Source of the DNA: an uncultured Victivallales bacterium
GTDB taxonomy: Bacteria; Verrucomicrobiota; Lentisphaeria; Oligosphaerales; JAFGRS01
Length of the DNA: 64,000 nucleotides
Reading direction: 5' to 3'
Assembly (NCBI GenBank): GCA_903837355.1
Contig: CAILUI010000217.1
Coordinates: forward strand, 19,867 to 83,866
Shown: positions 40,364 to 50,009 of the stretch, in pieces
How positions within the stretch are numbered: the stretch's first letter is position 1
Layout: every line of letters begins with the position of its first letter
Notes under the pieces: model-generated
Seen by the model: the letters and a program-made list of their open reading frames with translations, nothing else
What the model was told of the DNA's origin: nothing
The model's database searches: none
Position numbers and translations under genes: made by a program

Positions 40364-41908
40364 CTACGCCAGAGGACTGATCTCCGTCCACGCCGCGGCC
40401 AGGCGCTCCACCACGTCGTCGGCCGTCACAGAGCGCTCGGCGCCCGGCCCGACCTCGGCCGCCAAGCCGTGCACAAACACCCCCAGCCTGGCCGCGTCCC
40501 ACCCCGCCAACCCCTGGCCAAGCAGCGCTCCCAGGACACCGGCCAGGACGTCGCCGGTACCCGCGGTTGCCAGCCCCGGAGAGCCGCTGGTGTTGACAGC
40601 CAAGCGACCGTCCGGACTGGCCACAACCGTTCCCGGCCCTTTCAGCACGACCACGGCGCCACTGGCGACGGCCAGGGCCTGGGCCTGCTCGCACCGACCG
40701 CCCGGAGGCGGCACGGAACAGCCAAAGCCGCGCAGCAGCACCTGCATCTCCCCAACATGGGGCGTAAGCACCATAGCGGCCCGCGCTGCAAGCGCCAACG
40801 ACGGCTGAGCGGCCAACAGGCGCAACCCATCCGCGTCAATGACCAAGGGCAAGCCGCAGCCCACAACCTGCGCCAGCACGTCGCTGCCCTCGGCGGCTTC
40901 TCCCAGGCCGGGCCCGAACACGATGGCGTGGCGCCCACCCGCCAAAGCCGCGATGTCCGCCGTGCTCGCCCGCCCGAAGCAGCCCCTGCCATCGTCGGCC
41001 AGGCGTCTCACCATCATCGCCGCCGGCACGGCGCAGAGAGGCTGACAGCAGGCGGGAATGGCGACCGTGACCAACCCTGCCCCCGCGCGCGCCGCACCCC
41101 CTGCCGCCAGGAAAGGCGCGCCGCTGTAGAGCCTGGACCCGCCGATAACCAGAACGTGACCCAGGCTGCCCTTGTAGGCGTCGCGCGCCCGCCGCTGCAC
41201 CAGGGCTCGCGCATCGGACAGCATGACGGCCTCCGGACCCGCGGCCGGAACCGTCGCCAAGAGACTCTCAGGAATGCCCAGGTCCACGCAGCGCAGACCC
41301 CCCGCGTGGCACAGGCCCGACGGCGTCAGCAGGCCCTGTTTGGGCAGGCCCATCGTGATCGTCCAGTCCGCCCGAATGGCGACACCGGCGCCCTGTCCGG
41401 TATCGCCGTCAAGCCCCGAGGGGATGTCGAGTGCCACCACGGGGCAGCCAGATGCATTGACCTGTGCCAGCAGACGCACATAGGGCGGCCGGAGTGCGCC
41501 CCTGAACCCCGTGCCCAGGAGCCCGTCCACGACCACATGCCCTGGAGTCAGGCTCGCGGCGGGAATCTCGTCGACAACGTGAACCTGCACTGCCGAAGGT
41601 AGACGAGTGGCGTGCGCCAAGGCGTCGCCGCTGAGTTCACGGGGGGCGCATACCGCGTAGACCACCACCGCCTGACCGGCCTCCGCCAGTCCGCGGGCCA
41701 CCACGTAGGCATCGCCCCCGTTGTTGCCCTTGCCGGCCAGGACCGTGAAGGCCTGGCGCGACCACGACGGCAGACGCTGCTCCAGGACGCGGAGCATCAG
41801 ACTCAACGCTCCGCGTCCGGCCCGCTCCATCAGGGTGTAGCCCGAGATCCCGGCAGCACTCGCGCGGGCATCCAGCGCCCGCATACCCTCCACCGTTACG
41901 ACCTTCAT
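40364..41908 (-). CDS. nnr: Bifunctional NAD(P)H-hydrate epimerase/dehydratase
   Basis: GNNGGDAYVVARGLAEAG (epimerase); VLTPHVGEMQVLLRG; VVVLKGPGTVVASPDGRLAVNTSGSPGLATAGTGDVLAGVLGALL (dehydratase). Confidence 0.95.
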   Translation of the reverse strand: MKVVTVEGMRALDARASAAGISGYTLMERAGRGALSLMLRVLEQRLPSWSRQAFTVLAGKGNNGGDAYVVARGLAEAGQAVVVYAVCAPRELSGDALAHATRLPSAVQVHVVDEIPAASLTPGHVVVDGLLGTGFRGALRPPYVRLLAQVNASGCPVVALDIPSGLDGDTGQGAGVAIRADWTITMGLPKQGLLTPSGLCHAGGLRCVDLGIPESLLATVPAAGPEAVMLSDARALVQRRARDAYKGSLGHVLVIGGSRLYSGAPFLAAGGAARAGAGLVTVAIPACCQPLCAVPAAMMVRRLADDGRGCFGRASTADIAALAGGRHAIVFGPGLGEAAEGSDVLAQVVGCGLPLVIDADGLRLLAAQPSLALAARAAMVLTPHVGEMQVLLRGFGCSVPPPGGRCEQAQALAVASGAVVVLKGPGTVVASPDGRLAVNTSGSPGLATAGTGDVLAGVLGALLGQGLAGWDAARLGVFVHGLAAEVGPGAERSVTADDVVERLAAAWTEISPLA

Positions 41909-41947
41909 GGTGCCCCACTGACGGATCGCAGCGCACGCGAACGCGAC

Positions 41948-42712
41948 TCATTCCTCGGCGGCCAACTGCTCCATCACAGCGTCTGGAATCTCCAGGTTCG
42001 AGTACACCACCTGGACATCGTCGTAGTCCTCGAGCGTCTCGATGAACCTCAGCACCTTCTTGGCATCCTCGCGGGTGGCCAGGGGGACGGTGTTCTCCGG
42101 GATCATGGCCACGCTGGACTCGGAGATGGCAATCCCGCTCTTCTCCAGCGCCGCGACGACGTCACCGAAGGCATCCGCCGCCGCCAGGATCTCGGCCGTG
42201 GTCTCACTGACCTGGATCTCTTCGACGTCCGCTCCTGCGTCCAACAGAATCTCGAGCAACTTCTCCTCGTTGGCGTTCTCGCCCTCGATCACGAAGCGGC
42301 TCTTACGGTGGAACATCCAGGACACGGAACCGCTGCCCGCCATGCTGGCATTGGCGCGGTTGAAGATCGTGCGGACGTCCGCCGCGGTGCGGTTGCGGTT
42401 GTCGGTGATGACGTGCACGATCACCGCCACGCCGCCGGGGGCGTAGCCCTCGTACTGGATCTCCTCGAGCGCCGCGCCGCCAAGTTCGCCCGTCGCCTTC
42501 TTGATGGCACGTTCGATGTTGTCGTTGGGCATATTGACCGCCCGCGCCGAGGTCACCGCCTGGCGCAGGCGGGCGTTGAGGTTGATGTCACCGCCCCCCT
42601 CGCGCGCCGACAGCATAATCTCTTTCGTGACGCGGGAGAACAGCTTACCGCGCTTGGCGTCGGCTGCCCCCTTCTTATGCTTGATCGACGACCACTTATT
42701 GTGCCCAGACAT
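41948..42712 (-). CDS. yebC: YebC/PmpR family protein
   Basis: MSGHNKWSSIKHKKGAADAKRGKLFSRVTKEIMLSAREGGGDINLNARLRQAVTSARAVNMPNDNIERAIKKATG. Confidence 0.97.
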   Translation of the reverse strand: MSGHNKWSSIKHKKGAADAKRGKLFSRVTKEIMLSAREGGGDINLNARLRQAVTSARAVNMPNDNIERAIKKATGELGGAALEEIQYEGYAPGGVAVIVHVITDNRNRTAADVRTIFNRANASMAGSGSVSWMFHRKSRFVIEGENANEEKLLEILLDAGADVEEIQVSETTAEILAAADAFGDVVAALEKSGIAISESSVAMIPENTVPLATREDAKKVLRFIETLEDYDDVQVVYSNLEIPDAVMEQLAAEE

Positions 42713-42878
42713 CGCTTGCTCCTTGCCCTGAATGCCATGTGCCGTGCCGTCGCCATCCGCTCTGGGTACGTCGGCAGTCTGCGGTCAACCGCTGTCTACG
42801 ACCGTCAACCGTAATATAGGGTGAGCGCACGCCGGTGTCCACGGGAGGGAAGGCGCGGGCCTCTCCACCACCGCGCCT

Positions 42879-44132
42879 TCACCCCAGAACCTGTCCCTTG
42901 CCCGTCACCACATACTTACAGGTCGTCAACTCGTCGATCCCCAACGGCCCCCTGGCATGGAGCCGGCCCGTACCAACCGTCACCTGTGCCCCCATGCCGA
43001 ACTGGCCGCCGTCCGTGAAGCGTGGCGAGGCATTCAGATAGACACAAGCGGAGTCAACCAAGGCCGCAAAGCGCGCCGCGACGGCACGATCGTTCGTCAG
43101 GATGGCATCGCTATATCCCGACCCCTGCTCCGCGATGACCGCCGCCGCCGCGTCAACCCCATCGACCAGCGCCAGATGAACCCCGCCCACCGCGCCGGCG
43201 GCGACCGCCAAGTGAACCCCCGCCAGCAGCTTCGCTGCCCCCGCGTCTGCCGTGAAGGGGAGCGTCTTCTCCAGGAGCATCTCGGCCACCGCCGGCACCA
43301 CGCGCGGCGCAACAGCTCGATGGACAAGAATGACATCGGGACCGTCGCCCACCGGGTCCGCCGTCACCACGTCCGCCACGACCGTCAGCGCCAGCGCCAG
43401 GTCGGCGTCCTCGTCGACATACACGTGCCGCCGCCGACAGCCTTGGCCGAGGACGGGCACCAAGGCGGCACTGCTGATCGCCTCGACCCAGGCCGCCGAG
43501 CCGACCGGTATGGCGACGTCAACCAGCTCGCGCTGCCGCACCAGAGCGCAGCGCGCCACCTCCCCGTGCCCTGGGACCAGGTACACCAGCCCGGCACTCA
43601 CCTGAGCAGGAAGCGCTGCTGCCGCCAGCGCCCGGACGATCGCCGTGCACGTACGGTTGGCGAGCGGACCCGCCAGGAGGGCCACCGCGTCGCCCGCTTT
43701 GGCACAGAGCAGGAGCGCATCGATCACCGCGCCGACGTCGTACTCGGCCAAGAGCGCAACCACCCCCAGGGGCACGCGCGTCTTCTCGATCTTCAGGCCA
43801 TTCGGGCGAATCCAGGTGGACTCGATACGCCCCACCGGCTCTGGCAGGCCTGCCAGCGTCGCCGCCAGCCGCGACATGCCCTCGAGATCGGCGCGATTCA
43901 AGGCCAAGGCCTGCACCACGTAGGTCGGCGCCCCATGTGCCCGCGCGTGCGCCGCGTCGTCCCGGGCGGCCCTCAGAATGCTGTCGGCAGCGTCCTGCAG
44001 TGCCGACCCGAAGGCCAGCAAACACGCATTCTTCTGTGCCCCCGGCAGCAGGCGCAGGGCGCGAGAGCAAGCACGGGCCTGGCGGGCGACGGCCACGACC
44101 TCAGCCTCCGCGCTGGCGTGTGGCATGGTCAT
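42879..44132 (-). CDS. proA: ProA (gamma-glutamyl phosphate reductase) homologue lacking the canonical catalytic Cys
   Basis: NGLKIEKTRVPLGVVALL...HVYVDEDADL...SGYSDAILTND...VDSACVYLNASPRFTDGGQFGMGAQVTVGTGRLHARGPLGIDELTTCKYVVTGKGQ; PxVCNAxETLLVH replaced by DPVGDGPDVILVH; ATGA overlap with proB. Confidence 0.85.
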   Translation of the reverse strand: MTMPHASAEAEVVAVARQARACSRALRLLPGAQKNACLLAFGSALQDAADSILRAARDDAAHARAHGAPTYVVQALALNRADLEGMSRLAATLAGLPEPVGRIESTWIRPNGLKIEKTRVPLGVVALLAEYDVGAVIDALLLCAKAGDAVALLAGPLANRTCTAIVRALAAAALPAQVSAGLVYLVPGHGEVARCALVRQRELVDVAIPVGSAAWVEAISSAALVPVLGQGCRRRHVYVDEDADLALALTVVADVVTADPVGDGPDVILVHRAVAPRVVPAVAEMLLEKTLPFTADAGAAKLLAGVHLAVAAGAVGGVHLALVDGVDAAAAVIAEQGSGYSDAILTNDRAVAARFAALVDSACVYLNASPRFTDGGQFGMGAQVTVGTGRLHARGPLGIDELTTCKYVVTGKGQVLG

Positions 44133-45310
44133 GGGGCCTCCTGATCGCTGGCCCGCGTCAGCACGAGGTAGTCGCGGTGGACAACCTCGTCGAAGCAGGC
44201 ATCTTGCCCCAGGATACGGCGGATCTCGCTGGATTTCAGGCCGCGGATGCGCAACACCTCGTCGTGCCGGTAGTTGCTGACGCCCCGGCCCAGTTCCGCG
44301 CCGGCCTCATTGAGGATCCGCACCGTATCGCCGCGACCGAAGCCGCCCTTCAGCCCACTGATCCCCCCTGGCAGCAGGCTGCGGCCCTTGCGGCACACGG
44401 CCTCTTCGGCGCCGCTGTCCACGATCACGTCGCCGACCGGCTCACTGAAGAAGGCCAGGAAGCGCTTATGCCCAGGCATGCGACGGCCGTGACCGCGCCC
44501 GCAGAACAGCGTGCCGACATCGTCACCAGCGGCGATCCGACCCAGCACCCCGAAATCCCGGCCGTCGGCGATGACCAGACTCTCCCCAGCCCGCATGACG
44601 ACCTCGGCGGCGCGCAGCTTGGTCGCCATGCCGCCCACGCTGAAGCGGTTGCCGTCAGTGCCGCCGGCCATGGCCCGCAACTCAGCATCGATCTCGGTGG
44701 CGACGGAGATGCGCGCCCCCAGGCCCCCGGCGTCGGTACGCAGACGCATCCCGTTGATGCTCGTCAGCAGGATGGTCAGGTCGGCGCGCAACATGGCCGC
44801 CACCATGGCGGCCAAGGTATCGTTGTCCCCCAGACGAATCTCGGCCACGCTGACGGAATCATTCTCGTTAATCACCGGCAGCACCTTCCTGGCCAGGAGG
44901 GTGTCCAGGCAGGAGGTCACGTTGAGATGCCGCTCGCGGTTCTGGACGTCATCGGCCGTGAGCAACAACTGGGCACAGTGGAAGCCGCGCGCCACACAGG
45001 CCGTCTCGTAGTGGTACATCAGGCGGCACTGGCCGATGGCGGCGTGCGCCTGCAGTTCGGGAACAGCCCGTGGGCGCTTGGCAGTGCCCATGACCGTCAT
45101 CCCCGCGCCGATCGCGCCGGAGGAGACCAGCAGCACCTCCCAGCCGCGCTCGCGCAGGCCAGCGATGGCCCCGACCAGCAGATCGATGCGCTCAGATGCC
45201 GGCACCCCGTCGACGTCGGTGAGCAGCCGTGTACCGACTTTGACAACCACGCGCCGCACACCCTTGAGGGCAACGGCACGCACCCCGCCATCAACTGCGC
45301 AGAAAGCCAT
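44129..45310 (-). CDS. proB: Glutamate 5-kinase with PUA domain
   Basis: RRVVVKVGTRLLTD...VLLVSSGAIGAGM...INENDSVSVAEIRLGDNDTLAAMVA...FSVGGMATKLRAAEVVMRAG; C-terminal PUA RGVSNYRHDEVLRIRGLKSSEIRRILG. Confidence 0.95.
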   Translation of the reverse strand: MAFCAVDGGVRAVALKGVRRVVVKVGTRLLTDVDGVPASERIDLLVGAIAGLRERGWEVLLVSSGAIGAGMTVMGTAKRPRAVPELQAHAAIGQCRLMYHYETACVARGFHCAQLLLTADDVQNRERHLNVTSCLDTLLARKVLPVINENDSVSVAEIRLGDNDTLAAMVAAMLRADLTILLTSINGMRLRTDAGGLGARISVATEIDAELRAMAGGTDGNRFSVGGMATKLRAAEVVMRAGESLVIADGRDFGVLGRIAAGDDVGTLFCGRGHGRRMPGHKRFLAFFSEPVGDVIVDSGAEEAVCRKGRSLLPGGISGLKGGFGRGDTVRILNEAGAELGRGVSNYRHDEVLRIRGLKSSEIRRILGQDACFDEVVHRDYLVLTRASDQEAP

Positions 45311-45528
45311 TCCGCAGCTCCAGGAACTCGCGTGATGCGTGGGCCGCAACGACGCGTACGCCCTGCCCAGGCCAGCCGGCCCCGGGCCTATCGATGCGAC
45401 CCGTACTATAGCGGGTCATGGCCCGGAGACACGGCGCGCTCGGCAGACCGCACGTCCGGCCGGGAGTCCGGCAGCACCGGTCGCCTGCCGCGACGCTGCG
45501 GCCGGCCGCTGCCGGCGGCGCCGTGGTC

Positions 45529-46269
45529 CTAGGCAAGGAGGGCCAGCATGGCCGCCGCCAGCAGGATCACGACGGTGATCCAGACCGCAGCCACGAGCCA
45601 GGTCTTCTTGGCGGGAGGCGCGAGGGCCTTCACTCCCGCCGCGTGCGGACCGGCAACGCCTACAGCCTTGATCCAGGCGTGGACGCCGCCGAGGCGCAGG
45701 CGGGCGTTGGGGCCGAGTTTCGTCAGCGCGCTGATCTGTTTGTCGCCGACGAAGGTCCCCACGAAGCTCTTCAGGTCTTCGATGACGATCTCGCTGCCGT
45801 CGACCGTGATGCGGGCGTGGAGACGCGACACCGACTCGTCGGGCAGCGCGATCATATTGGTGGGCAGATGGCCGATCGTGTTGCGTCCGGGCCAGAGCAC
45901 CGCGAAGTCCTCGCGGGCCGCCTTATCGTCTTGCCAGTGGAACTGGTAGCCGCTGGGTACGGCCTCGGGACCGACACAGAGTACGCATCCCCCGAAGTGG
46001 AAGACGTCACCCGCCTTCGGGGTCACCAGGTCGATGCTCTGGTCGCCCTTATGTGTGCCGTGCGAACTGCGGTTGATCAGGACCCACCCGAGATGCCGGT
46101 GCTCGAGCTGGAAATGCTCGCGGCTGACGGTGCGCGTGGCCTCATGTCCCAGGGGGATGGTGCAAGACTGCGAGCGGCCGACGGTAAGCACGGTGCCAAC
46201 CGGGAGAGAGTCCGTTGAGAAGCGCCGAATCTCGACGCCTTGGCGGCTGAGGATTCTGTAGACCGGCAT
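45529..46269 (-). CDS. Tandem FHA-domain protein with C-terminal TM tail
   Basis: LTVGRSQSCTIPLGHEATRTVSREHFQLEHRHLGWVLINRSSHGTHKG; second FHA NTIGHLPTNMIALPDESVSRLHARITVDGSEIVIEDLKSFVGTFVG; C-term TWLVAAVWITVVILLAAAMLALLA. Confidence 0.88.
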   Translation of the reverse strand: MPVYRILSRQGVEIRRFSTDSLPVGTVLTVGRSQSCTIPLGHEATRTVSREHFQLEHRHLGWVLINRSSHGTHKGDQSIDLVTPKAGDVFHFGGCVLCVGPEAVPSGYQFHWQDDKAAREDFAVLWPGRNTIGHLPTNMIALPDESVSRLHARITVDGSEIVIEDLKSFVGTFVGDKQISALTKLGPNARLRLGGVHAWIKAVGVAGPHAAGVKALAPPAKKTWLVAAVWITVVILLAAAMLALLA

Positions 46270-46510
46270 GACGTACCTCCGCTTCAGCTTCCCGGCGGCG
46301 TTTCGGCTCTCTCTTTGCCTACGTCACCGACATGACTGCCACCCCGCCTGCCAGCGCGACCGGCGGGGGCCGACAGGGACCGAGACCTGACGCGAACCTG
46401 CCCATAACGATACCACCTGTCAGCCCGGACTGGCAATGGCCGGCAGGCGATCACCGGCGCTTTTTTGGGTCGCCAGCCTGGAATCCGTTGACAGCCATCG
46501 AGCGTCGGCT

Positions 46511-48277
46511 TCAGGGCACGACCGTCACGCCCGCCGGAACGCGGGGTGTGCTCTGGATGCTGCCGTCGGCCAGCCGTACGTGTCGGACAGCAATGGGCCC
46601 GAAGGGCGTCGGATAGGCGCCCTCGGCCCACTTCAGGTGGCCCAGTTGCGGCCGAATACGCACCTGCGCAAAGCCCGGTTCGGCGGGCTGAATACCCAGG
46701 ATGTTCTGGCTCATCCAGGCGGTGGGGCCGCTGGCCCAGCCGTGGCACAGACTGTGGCGGTAGTTCTCGTAACAGTACGCGCCATAGTCGCCGTGCAGGT
46801 CCTTCGTGCCCGCCGGCACCACCTCGTCGATACGCCCCGAGCCGTCGAGCCAATCGAGACTGAAATCCTCCCAGAAGGTGGTCGCGCCACGGTCCAGCAT
46901 CGCCCCCCAGTAGGTGGAGATGATGTCGAGCGCCGTGTCGATGGCGCCCGCCCGAGCCAGTGCCTGGAGGACGTAGAAACCGTAGAAGGTCGACACGCCG
47001 CGGGCGCCGCCAACACTCAGCAGGGTGTCGGCCGTCTGGCGGGCATCCAGCATCCCGGCCAGCACCAGGAGCGCCGCCCCCGACTTGGAGCCATGTACCG
47101 GCGGGACGACGCGCCGGGCCCTGGCCGCCGCGTCGGCGCACAGGCGTGCGTTGATCTCATCGCCCAGGAGGCGGAGCAGACGTTCGCCGCTCTCCAGCGT
47201 CATGACCAGCAACGCCTGCAGACCGGCGGTGACCCCCTGCGGATTGGGCGAACTGGGCCAGTCCAGAAAGCGTACCCCGTCGAGCCGCTCGTGACCGTCG
47301 GGCCCCACCGCGGCGGCCAGCCGTGGCAGCAGCACCTGCAGATAGGCCTGCTGCTGAGCCAGATAGGCGCGGTCGCCAGTGTGCTGGTACCACTGCTCGT
47401 GGATCAGCACCCACCACATCGAGTAGCTCGAGATGGTACTCATCCACGCCGTCGCCGGGGTGACCTCCCGGCTCAGGTCCAGGCTGCGCGGCACGACGTC
47501 GGTGGCCCCGAACACCGCAGCGATCGTACTGGTTTCAGGGTGCATGTCGCCCAGCCAGACCAGCCGATCGCGCTTGATGCCGTCCCAGAGGTAGTCCTGC
47601 ATATTCAGGTGAACGGTCCAGGCCCCGGTGGCCCAGATCCGGTTGAGCCGCTCATCGTCGCACTGGAAGGCGCCGAGATAGGGCAGATCGCGGACGCTGA
47701 GGATGGCCCGGACCTCGCTCAGGGTGACCGGGCGGGCGACGTCGGCGGCCTCGATCAGACAGAAGCGGAAGCCGCTCTGGCCGATGGTGATGCTGCCCAG
47801 CCACGCCAACGTCACCACCTGGTCGCGCAGCGCGTGGTCATTGCCCGCACCCCGCGTCCCGACCGGAGTCAGACACTCCATCACCGATTCCCCAAAACGG
47901 ATGCGCACCGGCGGATCGTTCTTCACGGGGGTGTTGGGCGTGAAGATCTCCACGGAGCCCTGGATCTCGGCGCCGAAGTCGAGCACGATCCCGGCAGGAC
48001 ACCCGGCCGCGCTCGCCAGCACGCAGGGCGGCAGCGGATCGCTCAGCACGGACTGGCCACGCGGGGGCCGCAACAGGCGCTCAGCGTTCGTCACCCCGCC
48101 AGCACTCTGCCAGACGATGCGGGTTGGCGCCAGGTGGTACTGCCGCAGCGGCGACGGCGTGGCCTGCAGCGCCGCTGGCAACCGAGTCATGCTGGCTGAC
48201 GTCAGCGCGGCAGCGCCCGCCATGGAGCCCGCCGTGAGGGAACCGTCGCTGGACGCGGAGGAAGACGAGACACTCAT
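46511..48277 (-). CDS. Alpha-L-rhamnosidase-like (GH78-like) protein
   Basis: (alpha/alpha)6-barrel-type YLWDGIKRDRLVWLGDMHPET...SYSMWWVLIHEQWYQHTGDRAYL...SLCHGWASGPTAWMSQNILGIQPAEPGF. Confidence 0.85.
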   Translation of the reverse strand: MSVSSSSASSDGSLTAGSMAGAAALTSASMTRLPAALQATPSPLRQYHLAPTRIVWQSAGGVTNAERLLRPPRGQSVLSDPLPPCVLASAAGCPAGIVLDFGAEIQGSVEIFTPNTPVKNDPPVRIRFGESVMECLTPVGTRGAGNDHALRDQVVTLAWLGSITIGQSGFRFCLIEAADVARPVTLSEVRAILSVRDLPYLGAFQCDDERLNRIWATGAWTVHLNMQDYLWDGIKRDRLVWLGDMHPETSTIAAVFGATDVVPRSLDLSREVTPATAWMSTISSYSMWWVLIHEQWYQHTGDRAYLAQQQAYLQVLLPRLAAAVGPDGHERLDGVRFLDWPSSPNPQGVTAGLQALLVMTLESGERLLRLLGDEINARLCADAAARARRVVPPVHGSKSGAALLVLAGMLDARQTADTLLSVGGARGVSTFYGFYVLQALARAGAIDTALDIISTYWGAMLDRGATTFWEDFSLDWLDGSGRIDEVVPAGTKDLHGDYGAYCYENYRHSLCHGWASGPTAWMSQNILGIQPAEPGFAQVRIRPQLGHLKWAEGAYPTPFGPIAVRHVRLADGSIQSTPRVPAGVTVVP

Positions 48278-48326
48278 GGGACTTCACCTTTCCGGATCAC
48301 GTCGCCTCAACGGTGGCTGACCGCAG

Positions 48327-49319
48327 TCACCGAACCGGCCCTGGGTGCTCCCCGCTGAGCGTCTGCACCAGCAGGTCGTAGTAAGCCTCCAGGTCCTGCC
48401 ACGCCGCGGCCACGGACATCGGCATGCCCAGCGCATCGAGCGCAGTCGTGCCATCATCCCGAACCACGATGCGCAGGTCCTCCATGGTCAGCAGCGGCTT
48501 GGCGCCAGGCCAGGCCAGGTAGACCGCGACCGTATCGAAGAGGACGCTGCTTTCGGTCAACTCGTCGATGCTGTTCTTCCCCGCCCAGACGCGGTAGTTC
48601 TCCAACAACGCCTGAATGACCGGATCCGAGCAGCGCTTCAACGCCGCAAAGCGCGCGCCCTGGAGGCGGACAAGGCCGCAGGTATCGAGCGGCGTGATCA
48701 CCATCTGCTTCCACGGCGCCATCAGGGCCGCCTTGGCCGCTGGTATATTCGCCCTCAGATTCCACTCCGGGCAGACGGCGCCGCCCTCGTAACCGCGGCG
48801 CACGGACCCCTGCATGCCGACAAAAATGGCCCGACCAGCGATGTCCGGCTGCCGCCCCAGCGCCGCCGCGACCGTGTCGGACGGACCAATGGAGATGATG
48901 GTGAGCGGGACGGGCGAGGCATTGATGGCATCAATCAGGCTCTGCACCCCGTCCTCATGAACCGTACCGGCGTACGAGGCCAGAGCGTAGTCTTCTACCC
49001 AAGCCTGCTGTTTGCCCGTACCCTCGCGACCGCCGGCACCCAGACCGATGGGCACGTCGGTACGTCCAGCCACCGTCAGCAACTTGGCGATGACCCGAGC
49101 CCGGTACTCCGCCTTGCCATAGGTGGTGGTGACCAGCCGCAGATCAAGCTGCGGACTCCGCAACAGCATCGCCAGGGCCCAGGTATCGTCAATGTCGTCC
49201 CCGATGTCGGTGTCGAGCACCACGGGGAACCGCGCCGGCGCCGCACTCGCGGCGGAGATGGAGAGCGACAGAGCGATGGCGGACAGGGCCTGGGCGGCCG
49301 TATTCGAGGTTCTCAGCAT
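48327..49319 (-). CDS. Inosine/uridine-preferring nucleoside hydrolase-like protein with signal peptide
   Basis: FPVVLDTDIGDDIDDTWALAMLLRSPQLDLRLVTTTYG (Ca-binding Asp motif); SAASAAPA cleavage region. Confidence 0.93.
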   Translation of the reverse strand: MLRTSNTAAQALSAIALSLSISAASAAPARFPVVLDTDIGDDIDDTWALAMLLRSPQLDLRLVTTTYGKAEYRARVIAKLLTVAGRTDVPIGLGAGGREGTGKQQAWVEDYALASYAGTVHEDGVQSLIDAINASPVPLTIISIGPSDTVAAALGRQPDIAGRAIFVGMQGSVRRGYEGGAVCPEWNLRANIPAAKAALMAPWKQMVITPLDTCGLVRLQGARFAALKRCSDPVIQALLENYRVWAGKNSIDELTESSVLFDTVAVYLAWPGAKPLLTMEDLRIVVRDDGTTALDALGMPMSVAAAWQDLEAYYDLLVQTLSGEHPGPVR

Positions 49320-49362
49320 GGACTTTCCTTTCGCTTGGGTAACAGGTGGTTTGATCCGACAC

Positions 49363-49915
49363 GGTCTACGGTGAACGGTCTACGGTGAACGGTCTACGGT
49401 GAACGGTCTACGGTGAACGGTCTACGGTGAACGGTCTACGGTGAACAGTCTACGGTGAACAGTCTACGGTGAACAGTCTACGGTGAACAGTCTACGGTGA
49501 ACAGTCTACGGTGAACAGTCTACGGTGAACAGTCTACGGTGAACAGTCTACGGTGAACGGCCTACGGTGAACGGTCTACGGTGAACAGTCTACGGTGAAC
49601 GGTCCACGGTGAACGGTCTACGGTGAACGGTCCACGGTGAACGGTGTGCGGTGAACGGTCTACGGTGAACGGTCTACGGTGAACAGTCTACGGTGAACGA
49701 TCCACGGTGAACGGCCTACGGTGAACGGTCTACGGTGAACGATCCACGGTGAACAGCCTACGGTGAACAGCCTACGGTGAACAGCCTACGGTGAACAGCC
49801 TACGGTGAACGGTCTACGGTGAACGGTCTACGGTGAACGGTCTACGGTGAACGGCCTACGGTGAACGGCCTACGGTGAACGGTCTACGGTGAACGGTCTA
49901 CGGTGAACGGTCTAC
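49363..49915 (+). repeat. Tandem array: 39 in-phase copies of 14-bp (GGTCTAC)(GGTGAAC) plus half a unit
   Basis: Direct count from 49363 to 49908 at exact 14-bp period; GGTGAAC half invariant in all copies; other half varies (GGTCTAC, AGTCTAC, GGCCTAC, AGCCTAC, GGTCCAC, GATCCAC, GGTGTGC). Confidence 0.97.
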
Positions 49916-49923
49916 CATCTACC

Positions 49924-50000
49924 GTTTACTGTTTACTGTTCACTGTTCACTGTTCACTGTTCACTGTTCACTGTTCACTGTTCACTGTTCACTGTTTACG
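49924..50000 (-). repeat. 11 heptads in inverted polarity: (GTTTACT)2(GTTCACT)8 GTTTACG
   Basis: Direct count, exact 7-bp period; reverse complement is AGTGAAC, the same motif as the main array. Confidence 0.95.
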
Positions 50001-50009
50001 GTGAACCGG

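Noticed and set aside
42849-42880. GAAGGCGCGG/CCGCGCCTTC hairpin after proA as terminator
   Set aside because: 10-bp stem is real but it overlaps the stop codon and has no U-tract on the minus strand; not called as a terminator.
46436-46470. Possible terminator GCCGG...CCGGC followed by T6
   Set aside because: Only a 5-bp stem, and no plus-strand gene ends upstream of it.
46436-48199. 587-aa plus-strand ORF
   Set aside because: Antisense shadow of the GH78-like gene.
49363-50000. Possible CRISPR array
   Set aside because: Units are 7-14 bp and directly contiguous with no unique spacers; no cas genes seen.
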